From Roseivirga sp. UBA6061 (GTDB taxonomy: Bacteria > Bacteroidota > Bacteroidia > Cytophagales > Cyclobacteriaceae): a stretch of 64,000 nt of DNA. Below are positions 32,450 through 42,000 of the stretch, in pieces. The translations under genes and the position numbers were made by a program. Each line of letters opens with the position of its first letter. The first letter of the stretch is position 1. The stretch spans positions 33,046 through 97,045 of the forward strand of contig DIYF01000082.1 in NCBI GenBank assembly GCA_002427745.1, read 5' to 3'. A model generated the notes under the pieces. The model saw only the letters and a program-made list of their open reading frames with translations. It did no database searches and had not been told where the DNA came from.

Positions 32450-34852
32450 TTACCATGTCACTGTAATCTCATCGTTGATATAGGCAGTTTTCAGATACTG
32501 TATGTCCTTTACCACCATATGTTTCTTATCTCTCTGGGGTAGTGGGTCAAATTCTGTGATGGGGTCAAGCAGTGTTAAGTCTTCCTGCTGTACAACGGCC
32601 GCTTCTCCATTAATCCGATAGCTGCCGGCTTCGAAACCATGTAGGTAGATTTTTATCGTAGAGAACTTTGAATCCAACTCACCTGACTTAGGTGAAATGG
32701 TCAGCTCCTTCTTATTTCCATCAAAATTCACCATTCTCATATAGTAGGCTCCCTGCTGAAAATCATAGGTGCTGCCATCGTCTTCATACAGTTCCTGGCT
32801 GGTTTGCACGGCACCCTGGTAGATATGGAGTCTCAATATGCCATCATGTGCCTCATGGGTATTTTGCGTTTCGTTTTGCATTGGAATTATACTTCCTTCT
32901 TTGGCAAAAACGGGTAAATCTTCCATGCTGGTCTCAACAATCAGGTGCTGTGAACCCTGATAGTGCTCATCAGTAAAGAAGTTGTACCAGTTGCCGGCAG
33001 GCAGATAAATCTTTGCAAAATCCTGAGTGCTGGTAGTAGGGCAGACCAGCAGCCATTCTCCTAAAGTAAACTCGTTTTGAGCATTGCCTCCGTAAATAGC
33101 ACCTTCCTGGTGGTAGTTAATAGCCAGAGACCTGTTAACGGGCATTCCCGTTTTATGCGCCTCAAAGAAAAGTGTGTAAAAGTAGGGGAGCAGTTTATAG
33201 CGCAGGTTGATATAGTTTCTTGAGATTTCTTCAACCTCCTCTCCGTATGCCCAGGGTTCAGAATCACGACTGTTTACCATAGAATGAACCCTGAAGAACG
33301 GAGCGAAGGAAGCAAGTGCCAGCCACCTTGAAAAAAGAGCCGGGCTGCTTTCTTCTACAAATCCTCCCACGTCATAACCGGCAAACGGAATTCCCGTCAG
33401 GCCAAGACTGTTCACGATTCTTTGTCCCAGCAGCATGTAGTCATCACCTGCTACATTATCTCCTGTCCACACAGCTGAGTAGCGCTGCACACCACTGAAG
33501 CCCGACCGGGTGAGTGTAAAAGGCCTCTTATTGCCCATGATCTTACGGGCACCTTCAAACGTGCTTCTTACCATCTGGTAACCATAGACATTGCGCGCTT
33601 TGAGGTGGCTCACCTGTTGTCCTTCGTAGTCGAATTCGATCATGTCGGGCATATCCTGACCCCAGCAGGCGGGTTCGTTCATATCATTCCAGAAGCCTTC
33701 AAGGCCCATGTCGGTATAGAACTTCAACTCCTTACCCCACCAGTCTCTGCCTTTTTCCAGAGTAAAATCAGTGAAGTGACTATTCCCCGGCCACACACTG
33801 GCTTCATATCTGGTACCATCAGGGTATTTCACAAATATATCCTCTGCCACACCCCGTTCATAGGTGCCGTATCCTTCCTCTGTCTTAATGCCCGGGTCCA
33901 GAATCACCACTACCTTGAAGCCCATACTTTCCAGCTTTTCTATCAGCGCTTTGGGGTTGGGGAAAGTTTTATTGTCAAAGGTGAAGGCTTTATAGGCCTC
34001 CATATAATGTATATCCAGGTAGATAACATCTGCCGGAATTTTCTTGTCTCTGAAGGTTTTGGCCACCGTTTCAACTTCAAAATCGGGGTAGTAGCTATAG
34101 CGACACTGCTGAAAGCCAAGACTCCACAAGGGGGGCATCTCAATGGTTCCGGTGAGCTTTGCATACTGTTTGATAACATCTGCTACCGTATCTCCCTGAA
34201 TGAAGTAGTAGTTCATATCTCCACCATCAGCACTGAAGTAGCTGAAGCGGTTGTTGTTAGAAGTGCCAAAATTGAAATGCGTCTTATAGGTATTGTCGAA
34301 GAAGATACCGTAAGGCTTACCTTCCCGGATACCTATGAAAAAGGGAGTAGACACATAAAGCGGGTCGGTTTCATTATCAAAACCGAAAGAATCGGTATTC
34401 CAGTTGTCATAAGAAGACCCTCTGCGGTTTACACCACCACCTTTCTCACCGAGTCCAAGAAATATTTCATCGTCTGCTAACTGCTTGTAATTCGTAACAG
34501 TTTCTCCCAGCCAGCTCACGCCAAAGCTCGGGTCATCGGCATTTAACAGGTCTCCCTTATTGTTTTCAAAGTTCAGTCTTAAAGCTGATTTGGAAACATG
34601 ACACCTGATAGCTCCTGTGTCCAGCGTCAAAGAGTCACCTTTATCCGTCACGTTTGAGGTACCGGATTCGGGCTCCATAATCACGGCATAGGGGTACTCA
34701 TCAAAAGTATCATACTTTGACATTTGTACCCTGATAATATGTTCGTTGTAGGGAGTGAGCCGGAACCGGTGTTTGCTGGTGGTCCCTGATACAACTCCGC
34801 CCTGGGTGGAGTACTGCTCTATCTTACCTACACTTTCATTTCTGAAATTCAT
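32450..34852 (-). CDS. GH31 family alpha-glucosidase
   Basis: An 800-residue glycoside hydrolase. The N-terminal beta-sandwich contains LGLGEKGGGVNRRG and the LWSLGFQQCRYSYYP entry to the barrel. The catalytic nucleophile is the Asp in GFWNDMNEP (about residue 392), and the acid/base Asp lies in VWTGDNVAGDD (about 460). RSGFSGVQRY, GYDVGGF and FFRVHS are standard GH31 barrel blocks. The C-terminal beta domains include the DUF5110-like YEDDGSTYDFQ segment. No signal peptide is visible, so it probably acts in the cytoplasm on sugars brought in by the MFS permease. A LacI-type operator lies 145 bp upstream. Alpha-1,4-glucosidase activity is likely, but other alpha-glycosides are possible. Confidence 0.94.
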   Translation of the reverse strand: MNFRNESVGKIEQYSTQGGVVSGTTSKHRFRLTPYNEHIIRVQMSKYDTFDEYPYAVIMEPESGTSNVTDKGDSLTLDTGAIRCHVSKSALRLNFENNKGDLLNADDPSFGVSWLGETVTNYKQLADDEIFLGLGEKGGGVNRRGSSYDNWNTDSFGFDNETDPLYVSTPFFIGIREGKPYGIFFDNTYKTHFNFGTSNNNRFSYFSADGGDMNYYFIQGDTVADVIKQYAKLTGTIEMPPLWSLGFQQCRYSYYPDFEVETVAKTFRDKKIPADVIYLDIHYMEAYKAFTFDNKTFPNPKALIEKLESMGFKVVVILDPGIKTEEGYGTYERGVAEDIFVKYPDGTRYEASVWPGNSHFTDFTLEKGRDWWGKELKFYTDMGLEGFWNDMNEPACWGQDMPDMIEFDYEGQQVSHLKARNVYGYQMVRSTFEGARKIMGNKRPFTLTRSGFSGVQRYSAVWTGDNVAGDDYMLLGQRIVNSLGLTGIPFAGYDVGGFVEESSPALFSRWLALASFAPFFRVHSMVNSRDSEPWAYGEEVEEISRNYINLRYKLLPYFYTLFFEAHKTGMPVNRSLAINYHQEGAIYGGNAQNEFTLGEWLLVCPTTSTQDFAKIYLPAGNWYNFFTDEHYQGSQHLIVETSMEDLPVFAKEGSIIPMQNETQNTHEAHDGILRLHIYQGAVQTSQELYEDDGSTYDFQQGAYYMRMVNFDGNKKELTISPKSGELDSKFSTIKIYLHGFEAGSYRINGEAAVVQQEDLTLLDPITEFDPLPQRDKKHMVVKDIQYLKTAYINDEITVTW

Positions 34853-34993
34853 GGATTCTTATTTATTCTATATCGGGCATAAACAGCCCGAAACCAGATA
34901 ATATTAGGTAAAATATATGAGCTTAGGAAAGGCCATGTTCCCTCTTACAGCCTGATTTAGGCAGGTTTTAGCTTAAAACCGCTAATGCGTTTT

Positions 34994-35008
34994 TTTCAAA
35001 CGTTTGCA
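34994..35008. promoter_or_regulatory. LacI-type operator upstream of the GH31-MFS operon
   Basis: TTTCAAACGTTTGCA with the palindromic core CAAACGTTTG at 34997-35006. The same 15 bases occur at 36184-36198. It lies between the lacI stop and the GH31 start and is the expected kind of site for a LacI-family repressor with a central CG pair. Confidence 0.7.
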
Positions 35009-35035
35009 AGCCTTGCGAAAAAAAGTAAGCTTTTT

Positions 35036-36058
35036 TTAGGCTGTTCTTGATGATGAGGCGCGGGTTACCAGCTCTGCATCCAGAATCTGGATTTTGCTCT
35101 TGGCAGATTCGTCTTCGTTGGCAATCTCGCTGAAAATCAGTTTCACTGCTTCGCGGCCCATTTCATAGCCATGTTGCTCAACACTGGATAAGTCAATAAG
35201 TGACGAGAACTGCCAGTTGCTGAAACCAATGATGGCAATATCTTCCGGGATTTTAAGACCGCTGGCTTTAGAGGCCTGCATAGCGCCCAGGGCTGCCATG
35301 TCATTACTGGCAAAAACACCATCTACCGCGGCTCCTGATTCCAGCAGGTGACGGAAATTTTTAGCGGCTTCTGCCTCACTGCCATCGCGACATTCTATGA
35401 TGAGGCTTTCATCAATTGGTATTTCGTGATCTTCCAGTGCGGAGATATAGCCTTCTTTTCGTTTTCTGATGGTGATCAGATTATGGGGGCCTTCCAGGTG
35501 TGCAATATGCCTACAGCCCTGTTCTATCAAATGGACGGTGGCATCATAAGCTCCCTGGTAGTCATCTACGATCACGCTGGAGGCATTCATGCCTTCTACC
35601 AGTCTATCGAAAAATACCAGTGGTTTGCCTTCATTGACCACTTTTTGCAGATGTGCCAGATCTGAAGTTTCCCGGGAAATAGATACAAGAAGTCCGTCTA
35701 CCCTGGCTCCCATGAGTGTGTCAATGCAATCCGCTTCACGTTCATATGATTCCCGCGACTGGCAGATCATTACATTATAGCCTTCACTCATTGCTTCATC
35801 TTCGATGCCACTGATTACTGTAGAAAAGAAGAAGTGGACAGTTTCCGGAATCACCACCCCTATGGTGTTGGTCTTTTGATTACGCAGACTGAGGGCAATA
35901 GCATTGGGCCGATAGTTGTATTTGTTTGCCAAATCAACCACAGACTTCTTGGTAGCCGGGCTTATTCCGGGAAAGTCCTTAAGTGCCCGTGACACGGTAG
36001 AACAGGAGATATTCAGCTCTTTGGCTATATCTTTTATGGTTACTTGCCCGCTTCTCAT
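35036..36058 (-). CDS. LacI family transcriptional regulator
   Basis: A 340-residue sugar-responsive repressor. The N-terminal helix-turn-helix (VTIKDIAKELNISCSTVSRAL) and hinge (NYRPNAIALSLR) are canonical for DNA binding to a palindromic operator. The remainder is a periplasmic-binding-protein-like effector domain (TIGVVIPE, DGLLVSISRET, VFFDR, GVFASNDMAALGAMQA, IAIIGFSN). It is adjacent to the GH31-MFS operon in the same direction and divergent from the aldolase gene. Identical operator-like palindromes lie on both of its sides, so it probably controls the alpha-glucosidase operon and itself, and perhaps fba. The effector is unknown; maltose or a glycolytic intermediate are candidates. Confidence 0.93.
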   Translation of the reverse strand: MRSGQVTIKDIAKELNISCSTVSRALKDFPGISPATKKSVVDLANKYNYRPNAIALSLRNQKTNTIGVVIPETVHFFFSTVISGIEDEAMSEGYNVMICQSRESYEREADCIDTLMGARVDGLLVSISRETSDLAHLQKVVNEGKPLVFFDRLVEGMNASSVIVDDYQGAYDATVHLIEQGCRHIAHLEGPHNLITIRKRKEGYISALEDHEIPIDESLIIECRDGSEAEAAKNFRHLLESGAAVDGVFASNDMAALGAMQASKASGLKIPEDIAIIGFSNWQFSSLIDLSSVEQHGYEMGREAVKLIFSEIANEDESAKSKIQILDAELVTRASSSRTA

Positions 36059-36183
36059 CAGTTAGGTTTTCCGGATTTTTCTTTGGGGTAAGCCCTAATT
36101 TACATGGTTATGTTTCGATTCAATGAGGAAGCGCAAAATTTTTTCAAAAAATATTTTATTGGGAATTAGGAGAATCTGAGCGG

Positions 36184-36198
36184 TTTCAAACGTTTGCA
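36184..36198. promoter_or_regulatory. Second LacI-type operator, between lacI and fba
   Basis: TTTCAAACGTTTGCA, identical over 15 bases to the site at 34994-35008. It lies 126 bp before the lacI ATG and about 280 bp before the fba ATG. It suggests autoregulation, and perhaps control of the aldolase. Confidence 0.7.
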
Positions 36199-36345
36199 GA
36201 ACTTAAGTGGTTGGGGCTGAACCGATTGAAGAATTGAATCTTATAGCGATAATCCCTACTTTAACGTTGTCAAAGGCTTTTATAGCTGAAATAAAGCATC
36301 AAAGTATTGACAGTAATTTCCTCCATTTCTATTATAGTTTACTTT

Positions 36346-36375
36346 ACTTAAAGCGCTCTTTGTAGCGCTTTAAGT
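36346..36375. promoter_or_regulatory. 12-bp perfect inverted repeat upstream of fba
   Basis: ACTTAAAGCGCT and AGCGCTTTAAGT are separated by CTTTGT. No T-run follows, so it looks like a protein-binding palindrome or an mRNA leader hairpin and not a terminator. It is about 100 bp before the fba start. Confidence 0.5.
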
Positions 36376-36478
36376 GCTTTTAGGGGAGGGGGGAAATCAA
36401 ATCTGATTTAGTGGTATGCAGTGTCAAATTTTCGCATATTTGCCACGCATTTTAAGGCTTACAAAATAAAATTTAATC

Positions 36479-37543
36479 ATGTCAAAATTTAGAAGCGGTG
36501 TCCTTTATGGCCAGGAGGTGATCGATTGCCTCAACTACGCTAAGGAAAACGAATTTGCCCTTCCGGCAGTCAATGTGACGGGTACCAATACCATCAACTC
36601 TGTTTTGGAAGTAGCCAGCAAAGTAAACTCACCTGTAATTATTCAGTTTTCTGTGAGTGGAGCGGCTTTTTACGCAGGCAAATCTTTGAGCAATGACGGA
36701 TACAACGCCTCTATTCAGGGAGCTATTGCAGGAGCGCATCATGTGCACCTGATGGCTGAGCACTATGGTGTGCCGGTAATTATGCATACTGATCATGCTG
36801 CCAAAAAACTACTGCCATGGATCGATGGTCTTTTGGATGCGGGAGAGAAGTTCTACGAAAAGAACGGGCGTCCCTTATACAGCACACATATGCTGGACCT
36901 TTCTGAAGAAACACTGGAGGACAATATTGCTATCAGCTGTGAGTACTTCAAGAGGATGAACGCTATTGAAATGGGCATCGAAATTGAGCTGGGTATTACC
37001 GGTGGTGAAGAAGACGGAGTTGACAACACTGATGTGGATTCGGCAAGACTCTACACACAACCAGAAGAAGTAGCTCAGGCCTGGGATGCTTTGAGAAAAG
37101 TAGGTAAGATCTTTACGGTAGCAGCTTCTTTTGGTAATGTTCACGGTGTGTACAAGCCGGGTAATGTGGAGCTCAGACCTGAAATACTGAAGAACTCTCA
37201 GGAGTATATTAAAGAGAAATTTGGTACAGAAGACAAGCCTGTATTCTTTGTATTTCACGGTGGTTCAGGATCAGAACCAGAGAAGATTCAGCAGGCTACT
37301 TCTTACGGATCTATTAAAATGAACATTGACACTGATATTCAGTGGGCATTCTGGGATGGCATCCACCAGTATTACAATGTGAAAAAAGATTACCTCCAGG
37401 CTCAGATTGGTAACCCTGATGGAGAGGATGCTCCTAATAAGAAAAACTATGACCCAAGGGTTTGGTTAAGAAAAGGAGAAGAGAGCATTGTGGCCAGATT
37501 GGAGCAGGCTTTTGCTGATCTGAACTGTCTGAACAGGAACTAA
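36479..37543 (+). CDS. fbaA: Class II fructose-bisphosphate aldolase
   Basis: Cleaves fructose 1,6-bisphosphate to two trioses in glycolysis and makes it in gluconeogenesis; the enzyme is zinc-dependent and cytoplasmic. At 354 residues it matches the FbaA subgroup. Asp105 and His106 in MHTDHAAKK form the catalytic and metal site. Further ligands lie in IEIELGITGGEEDG, NVHGVYK and FHGGSGS, and the phosphate site is near KMNIDTD. It stands alone between a regulatory region with a LacI-type operator and a strong terminator. Confidence 0.96.
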   Translation: MSKFRSGVLYGQEVIDCLNYAKENEFALPAVNVTGTNTINSVLEVASKVNSPVIIQFSVSGAAFYAGKSLSNDGYNASIQGAIAGAHHVHLMAEHYGVPVIMHTDHAAKKLLPWIDGLLDAGEKFYEKNGRPLYSTHMLDLSEETLEDNIAISCEYFKRMNAIEMGIEIELGITGGEEDGVDNTDVDSARLYTQPEEVAQAWDALRKVGKIFTVAASFGNVHGVYKPGNVELRPEILKNSQEYIKEKFGTEDKPVFFVFHGGSGSEPEKIQQATSYGSIKMNIDTDIQWAFWDGIHQYYNVKKDYLQAQIGNPDGEDAPNKKNYDPRVWLRKGEESIVARLEQAFADLNCLNRN

Positions 37544-37566
37544 ACAAGAAATTATACTTTTCATAG

Positions 37567-37598
37567 AAAGGCCATCCCGAAAGGGATGGCCTTTTTTT
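37567..37598 (+). terminator. Terminator after fba
   Basis: AAAGGCCATCCC GAAA GGGATGGCCTTT is followed by a T-run, 24 bp after the fba stop. Confidence 0.9.
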
Positions 37599-37736
37599 GT
37601 TTTGTGCTCTTCGAAGAAGGTTCTGGTATTTTTTTAAAAAAAGTTTGATGACCTCCCGCTGCGCTGTGGAATACAGTACGCAAAAGGCCTGATGATTTAT
37701 ACATCACGGCTATGTACAGTCACTAAACTTTTTAAA

Positions 37737-39026
37737 ATGGCCAAGCCTGGAGTAAACTACCTTACAAGACCCTCACTGATTTTAGTACTGATTCTGCTCA
37801 GCTCTGGAGCTTTCTCACAGAATTACAATCATGTACTGAACTATAACCTTAACGGAACCCCGACTCACGGGGTAAAGATCAGAACAAATATCCCTTTTAC
37901 CGATGGATCTCAAATGCCAACGGTGAGCATCAAAGGGTATGCTTACGGTCCCAGGAAACCAATAGATGTGACACTTATCTGGTACGTCTACGCAGGAAAT
38001 TTCTATTTCCCGTCAGCGTCCTCTGCCGGAGGTTTTGCTCCCAAGATCAGAATGGCGCAAGAGAACGGGAAGGTGGTCATTTTTCTTGATGAAAAGATTT
38101 ACTACCAAAGATTTACTGTAGATGTTTATGCGAAGGGCATGTCAGAAACGGCATCCTGGTTTTCCGGCTGGACTGCTGTTGATGAAGCGTTTTCCGGCAC
38201 CCACCAGGTGGATGTTCCTTATTCCAGCGAGTTTGGAGGGAGTGTAAGCGTTGGTGCAAATGCGGCACCTACGGCAAGCCTGACATTGCGAAGTACTACA
38301 CGAAACCAAATCGTGAGGCCCAACAATACCAGCCTTGAATTCTTTGAGGGTTCGGTTGAAAGGGCCCGGTTTTCAGCGGGTAACGGAAACCTTCTGTTGG
38401 GTAAAATCAACGATACCGGTGAGAAGTTTCAGGTTGCAGGGACTTCAAGATTTACGGGGAACCTGGCCGTTGATGGCGTGGCTCAGTTTGAAAATGCCAG
38501 CTACGATAAGAAGGCCAGGTTTGTGAGGAGTGGAGGTAAGCCTACCTCTCTGGAAAAAGATGCCTCCTCTATCTATTTCTACAATGAGACAGACGGGCAG
38601 ATTATGTCCCGCTTTTATGATAACGGAGACCTGTTTGTGGGCAATAAAGCCACGGTCAACGGAGATGCCATTGTTCTCGGTAACCTCGAAACACAACAGG
38701 TCAAAGTATCGGCTACGCCTGGCTCTGTGCCTGATTATGTCTTTCAGCCCGACTACGAGCTGATATCGCTACCCGAACTTGAAGCCTATATCAAGGCGAA
38801 TTCACACCTGCCCAATATTCCATCAGCCAGTGAGGTGGAGAAAACCGGTCAGAACCTGGGTGTCCTTCAGTTCAAACTCCTGGAGAAAATCGAAGAGCTC
38901 ACCCTCCATGTGATTGATGTCGACAAGGAAAACAATCTTCTGAAAGACAGGAATCAGGCACTCGAAACGCAGTTGGGCTTGCTGCTCAAAAGAATTGAAA
39001 AGCTGGAGTCAAGAATTAACAACTAA
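37737..39026 (+). CDS. Secreted tail-fibre-like protein with C-terminal coiled coil
   Basis: About 429 residues when started at ATG 37737, which gives the signal peptide LILVLILLSSGAFSQ; an upstream ATG at 37692 adds 15 residues before it. The first half is a beta-rich domain (GVKIRTNIPFTDGSQ, VTLIWYVYAGNFYFP) followed by short repeats like those of phage tail fibres (GNGNLLLGKINDTGEKFQVAG). The C-terminus has the Bacteroidota module YVFQPDYELISLPELEAYI...HLPNIPSASEV, then a coiled coil (KLLEKIEELTLHVI onward). The same module ends the 255-residue protein at 50973. The RHS gene follows after 20 bp, so the three genes to 50588 are probably one operon. Function is unknown; a trimeric surface fibre or chaperone partner for the RHS proteins is possible. 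Confidence 0.75.
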   Translation: MAKPGVNYLTRPSLILVLILLSSGAFSQNYNHVLNYNLNGTPTHGVKIRTNIPFTDGSQMPTVSIKGYAYGPRKPIDVTLIWYVYAGNFYFPSASSAGGFAPKIRMAQENGKVVIFLDEKIYYQRFTVDVYAKGMSETASWFSGWTAVDEAFSGTHQVDVPYSSEFGGSVSVGANAAPTASLTLRSTTRNQIVRPNNTSLEFFEGSVERARFSAGNGNLLLGKINDTGEKFQVAGTSRFTGNLAVDGVAQFENASYDKKARFVRSGGKPTSLEKDASSIYFYNETDGQIMSRFYDNGDLFVGNKATVNGDAIVLGNLETQQVKVSATPGSVPDYVFQPDYELISLPELEAYIKANSHLPNIPSASEVEKTGQNLGVLQFKLLEKIEELTLHVIDVDKENNLLKDRNQALETQLGLLLKRIEKLESRINN

Positions 39027-39046
39027 ACCTCAATACAAATAGAACC

Positions 39047-42000
39047 ATGAGAAAAATCAATCTGTCGATCATGCTCCTTGTGATGGCGCTGGGCGCTTTT
39101 TCACAGGACCTGCAGGATATGATGCCGCCTTCTCCAACGGCTGCATCGATCATCAAGGCAGGAGAAATCAACGCTAACAAGTTTACAGGCACGCCTAATA
39201 TCAGCATCCCTCTGTATACAGTGGCCTATCATAACATGGCAGTGCCTATTTCGCTCAGCTATGATGCCAGGGGAATTAAGGTGGACGATGTGCCCGGCTG
39301 GGTCGGAACCAACTGGTCAATGAGTGCCGGAGGTGTGATTACGCGCTCCGTGAGGGGACTGGCAGATGACAGAGTCTCAGAAGGGTACTTTACAACAAGG
39401 CCGGCTTTCGAATCCGGAGGACTCACCAAGGTAGATGAATTCAGAAGATATGACAGAGGTGAACGTGATGGAGATCCTGATCTGTACAATTTCAGTTTTC
39501 CCGGTGGCTCCGGAAAGTTTATGATTGATCAAAATAAGAAGATCCATGTTTTCCCTCATCAAAAACTGAAAATCGAGTTTTTGACCGGGACCACCGTAGA
39601 CGGTGGTTTTAAGATTACGACTACCAGTGGTACCACTTATACATTTGATGCGGTGGAATATACGCAGGTGAGCTCTTCGGGTAATCTGAGCGGAGATTCT
39701 TATGTTTCTTCCTGGTATCTGAGTAAAATGGAAAACGCGATCTATCCGGGTAAGTACATCACCTTTAGTTATGTAGACCTGCCACTGATTGCCAATATGG
39801 TAAAGCTCAAGAGCTACAGTGCTACCAGGTATTATCATGGAGGAGGTTACTTTCCTGCAAATCAACATACGGTTATATCCACGCGCTTTGGCAGTTATGA
39901 GACCAAGCGTCTTACGGGTATCCAGTGGGGCACCGGTTCTGTTGAGTTTATCGCCAATACTGAAAGACTGGACCTGGCCGGAGATAATCATCTGGACAAG
40001 GTTGTGGTGAAGGACAATCTCGGTACAGTAGTCAAAGAGTATGCTCTCAGCTATGGCTACTACAGTGGTGAAAACAAGCTAAGGCTGGATAGTTTGCAGG
40101 AATTTGGCGACAATCAAACGGCTTATCCACCTCATGTATTTGCCTATGAGGGTTCCAGCCTTCCGGACTATAACTCTACGGGACAGGATTATTGGGGTTA
40201 CTACAATGGTAAGGACAGCAATCTGGACCTGTTACCGATCCAGTGGGTAGATGTATATGAAACTTACGCCACTGCCCCTGCGCAGGAGCACTTCTACAGA
40301 ATTGGTGGTGCTGATCGTCAGCCGGTGGAGAGTTTTCTGAAAAGGGGGCTGCTTCAATCTATCACTTATCCTACCGGTGGCAGCACTGAGTTTGAGATGG
40401 AGAGTCATCGTTATTCAAACAAGGTCAGTGACTTATTACCTATTCATTTCCAGGCTGATTTCAGCTGTGCGCTTGCCAATGTTCGCTGTGATTTTGTGAA
40501 TGACTATGACTATCTGGTTAACAGGTTTGGGAATCAGATTCTGAATACTGATAGTGAGCTGGTACAGTCAGAGGGTGGTGGTGACCCGATATTTCATGTT
40601 CAGACCCAGAACTTCCAGGTGGTAGATGCTCAAAGAATCGTATTTGATATTGATATAGAAGCCTATGGACAGAACTATACTACGACACTCCCTTATGTGA
40701 AGCTGGAGCGGCAGAACGGAGCTAACTGGGACTTGATTTTTAATGTTGCCGGAGCTTCTTCTTCTACCAGAATTGAAGATTTGGCAGTAGGTACATATCG
40801 CATGACTACTTACGCAGCGGATGAATATGGTCTTGATACTGATAAGGCTAAGCTCAAAGCCAGTTGGTATGTCCCGACTGGCATCACTGACTTATACGGA
40901 CCTGGTCTCAGAGTTAAAAGAATCTCACAGCGCGAAGACCCTTCCACCCCTCAGGTCAATATCAGAGAGTATGAATATACTGATGAGAGCGGGGCCAGCA
41001 GTGGTTTGCTGTACAGTGAACTCATGTTTTCATACAGGAAACATAGTATAATGGTAGATAACGGTTGGGAATTTTACAGACCTCTGTTACTGCAAAGTTC
41101 TACGAGCCGTTTTCAGCATTTCCAGAGTCCTATTGGTTATAGCAGAGTAACAGAAATCTTTGGTGAAAATGGAGAGAACGGAAAAGTGGTGGATTTGTAT
41201 AATACCAATCCTCAGTCCATTCTTGATTTTGTAGGGCCAGATTACATCGAACAGTATGCAGCTGATGAGCATCCTTTTGCCCCCTCTTTTTATGCTACCT
41301 GGGATCTGGGGCAGTTATTGGAATCTACAGTTTACAGGAGGAAGAATGTTGGGGAAACAGGAGTTGACTACAAAAAACTGACTCATACCAAAAACACCTG
41401 GAGTTTTGCCCGGGGAGAAGTCATCCGTGGTCTGGCGGTAGCATCAGTGAATATTCATGACGGAACGAGTACGATCGACCTCATAGGCAATCTGGCCTAT
41501 ATGATCATCAACTATGGTGTCACCCCCATCTGGGATCAACTTATTAAAACTGAACAAACAGCGTATTCTTCCTGGGGTGCTGGTGTGACCACAGTTACTG
41601 ATATCTCATATGGTGGTGTTGACGGTCACTTACAGGTGGTGAGTCAATCTGTTACAGGCAGTGATGGTATTAAGAATACCACAGAATACAGCTACCCGCT
41701 GGATTACTATGATGAAGTGTCCGAAACGAGCATTCATCCATTTGCCAACGGACTTGTTGCCAATAACATGCACGGTGCGGTCATTGAAGAGCTCATGTTC
41801 AGGGGCAACGGAAATGACCGGCAAATCATAGGAGGGAAGCTCACAAAGTACGATGCCACTGCTTTACAACCTCATGAGATTTTCGCATTGAAAGCGGGAG
41901 GAAGTACAACTCTGTTTGAGAGCGGATTTCTTAAAAGTACTTCCTATACCGGTACCGGGTCGACCATGGATGCCAATTATGAGGAACGTATCAGGTTTAA

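Larger units (their letters stand above)
36059..36478. other. Divergent regulatory region between lacI and fba (420 bp, no gene)
   Basis: AT-rich and non-coding. It holds the second LacI-type operator (36184-36198), a 12-bp perfect inverted repeat (36346-36375), a G-rich stretch just after it (36383-36393) and a CATATTTG box at 36435-36442 that resembles a -7 element 37 bp before the fba ATG. Promoters for both divergent genes must lie here. Confidence 0.6.

Noticed and set aside
33605-34480. 291-codon plus-strand frame opposite the GH31 gene
   Set aside because: It is a shadow of a strongly conserved alpha-glucosidase and shows no protein-like motifs.
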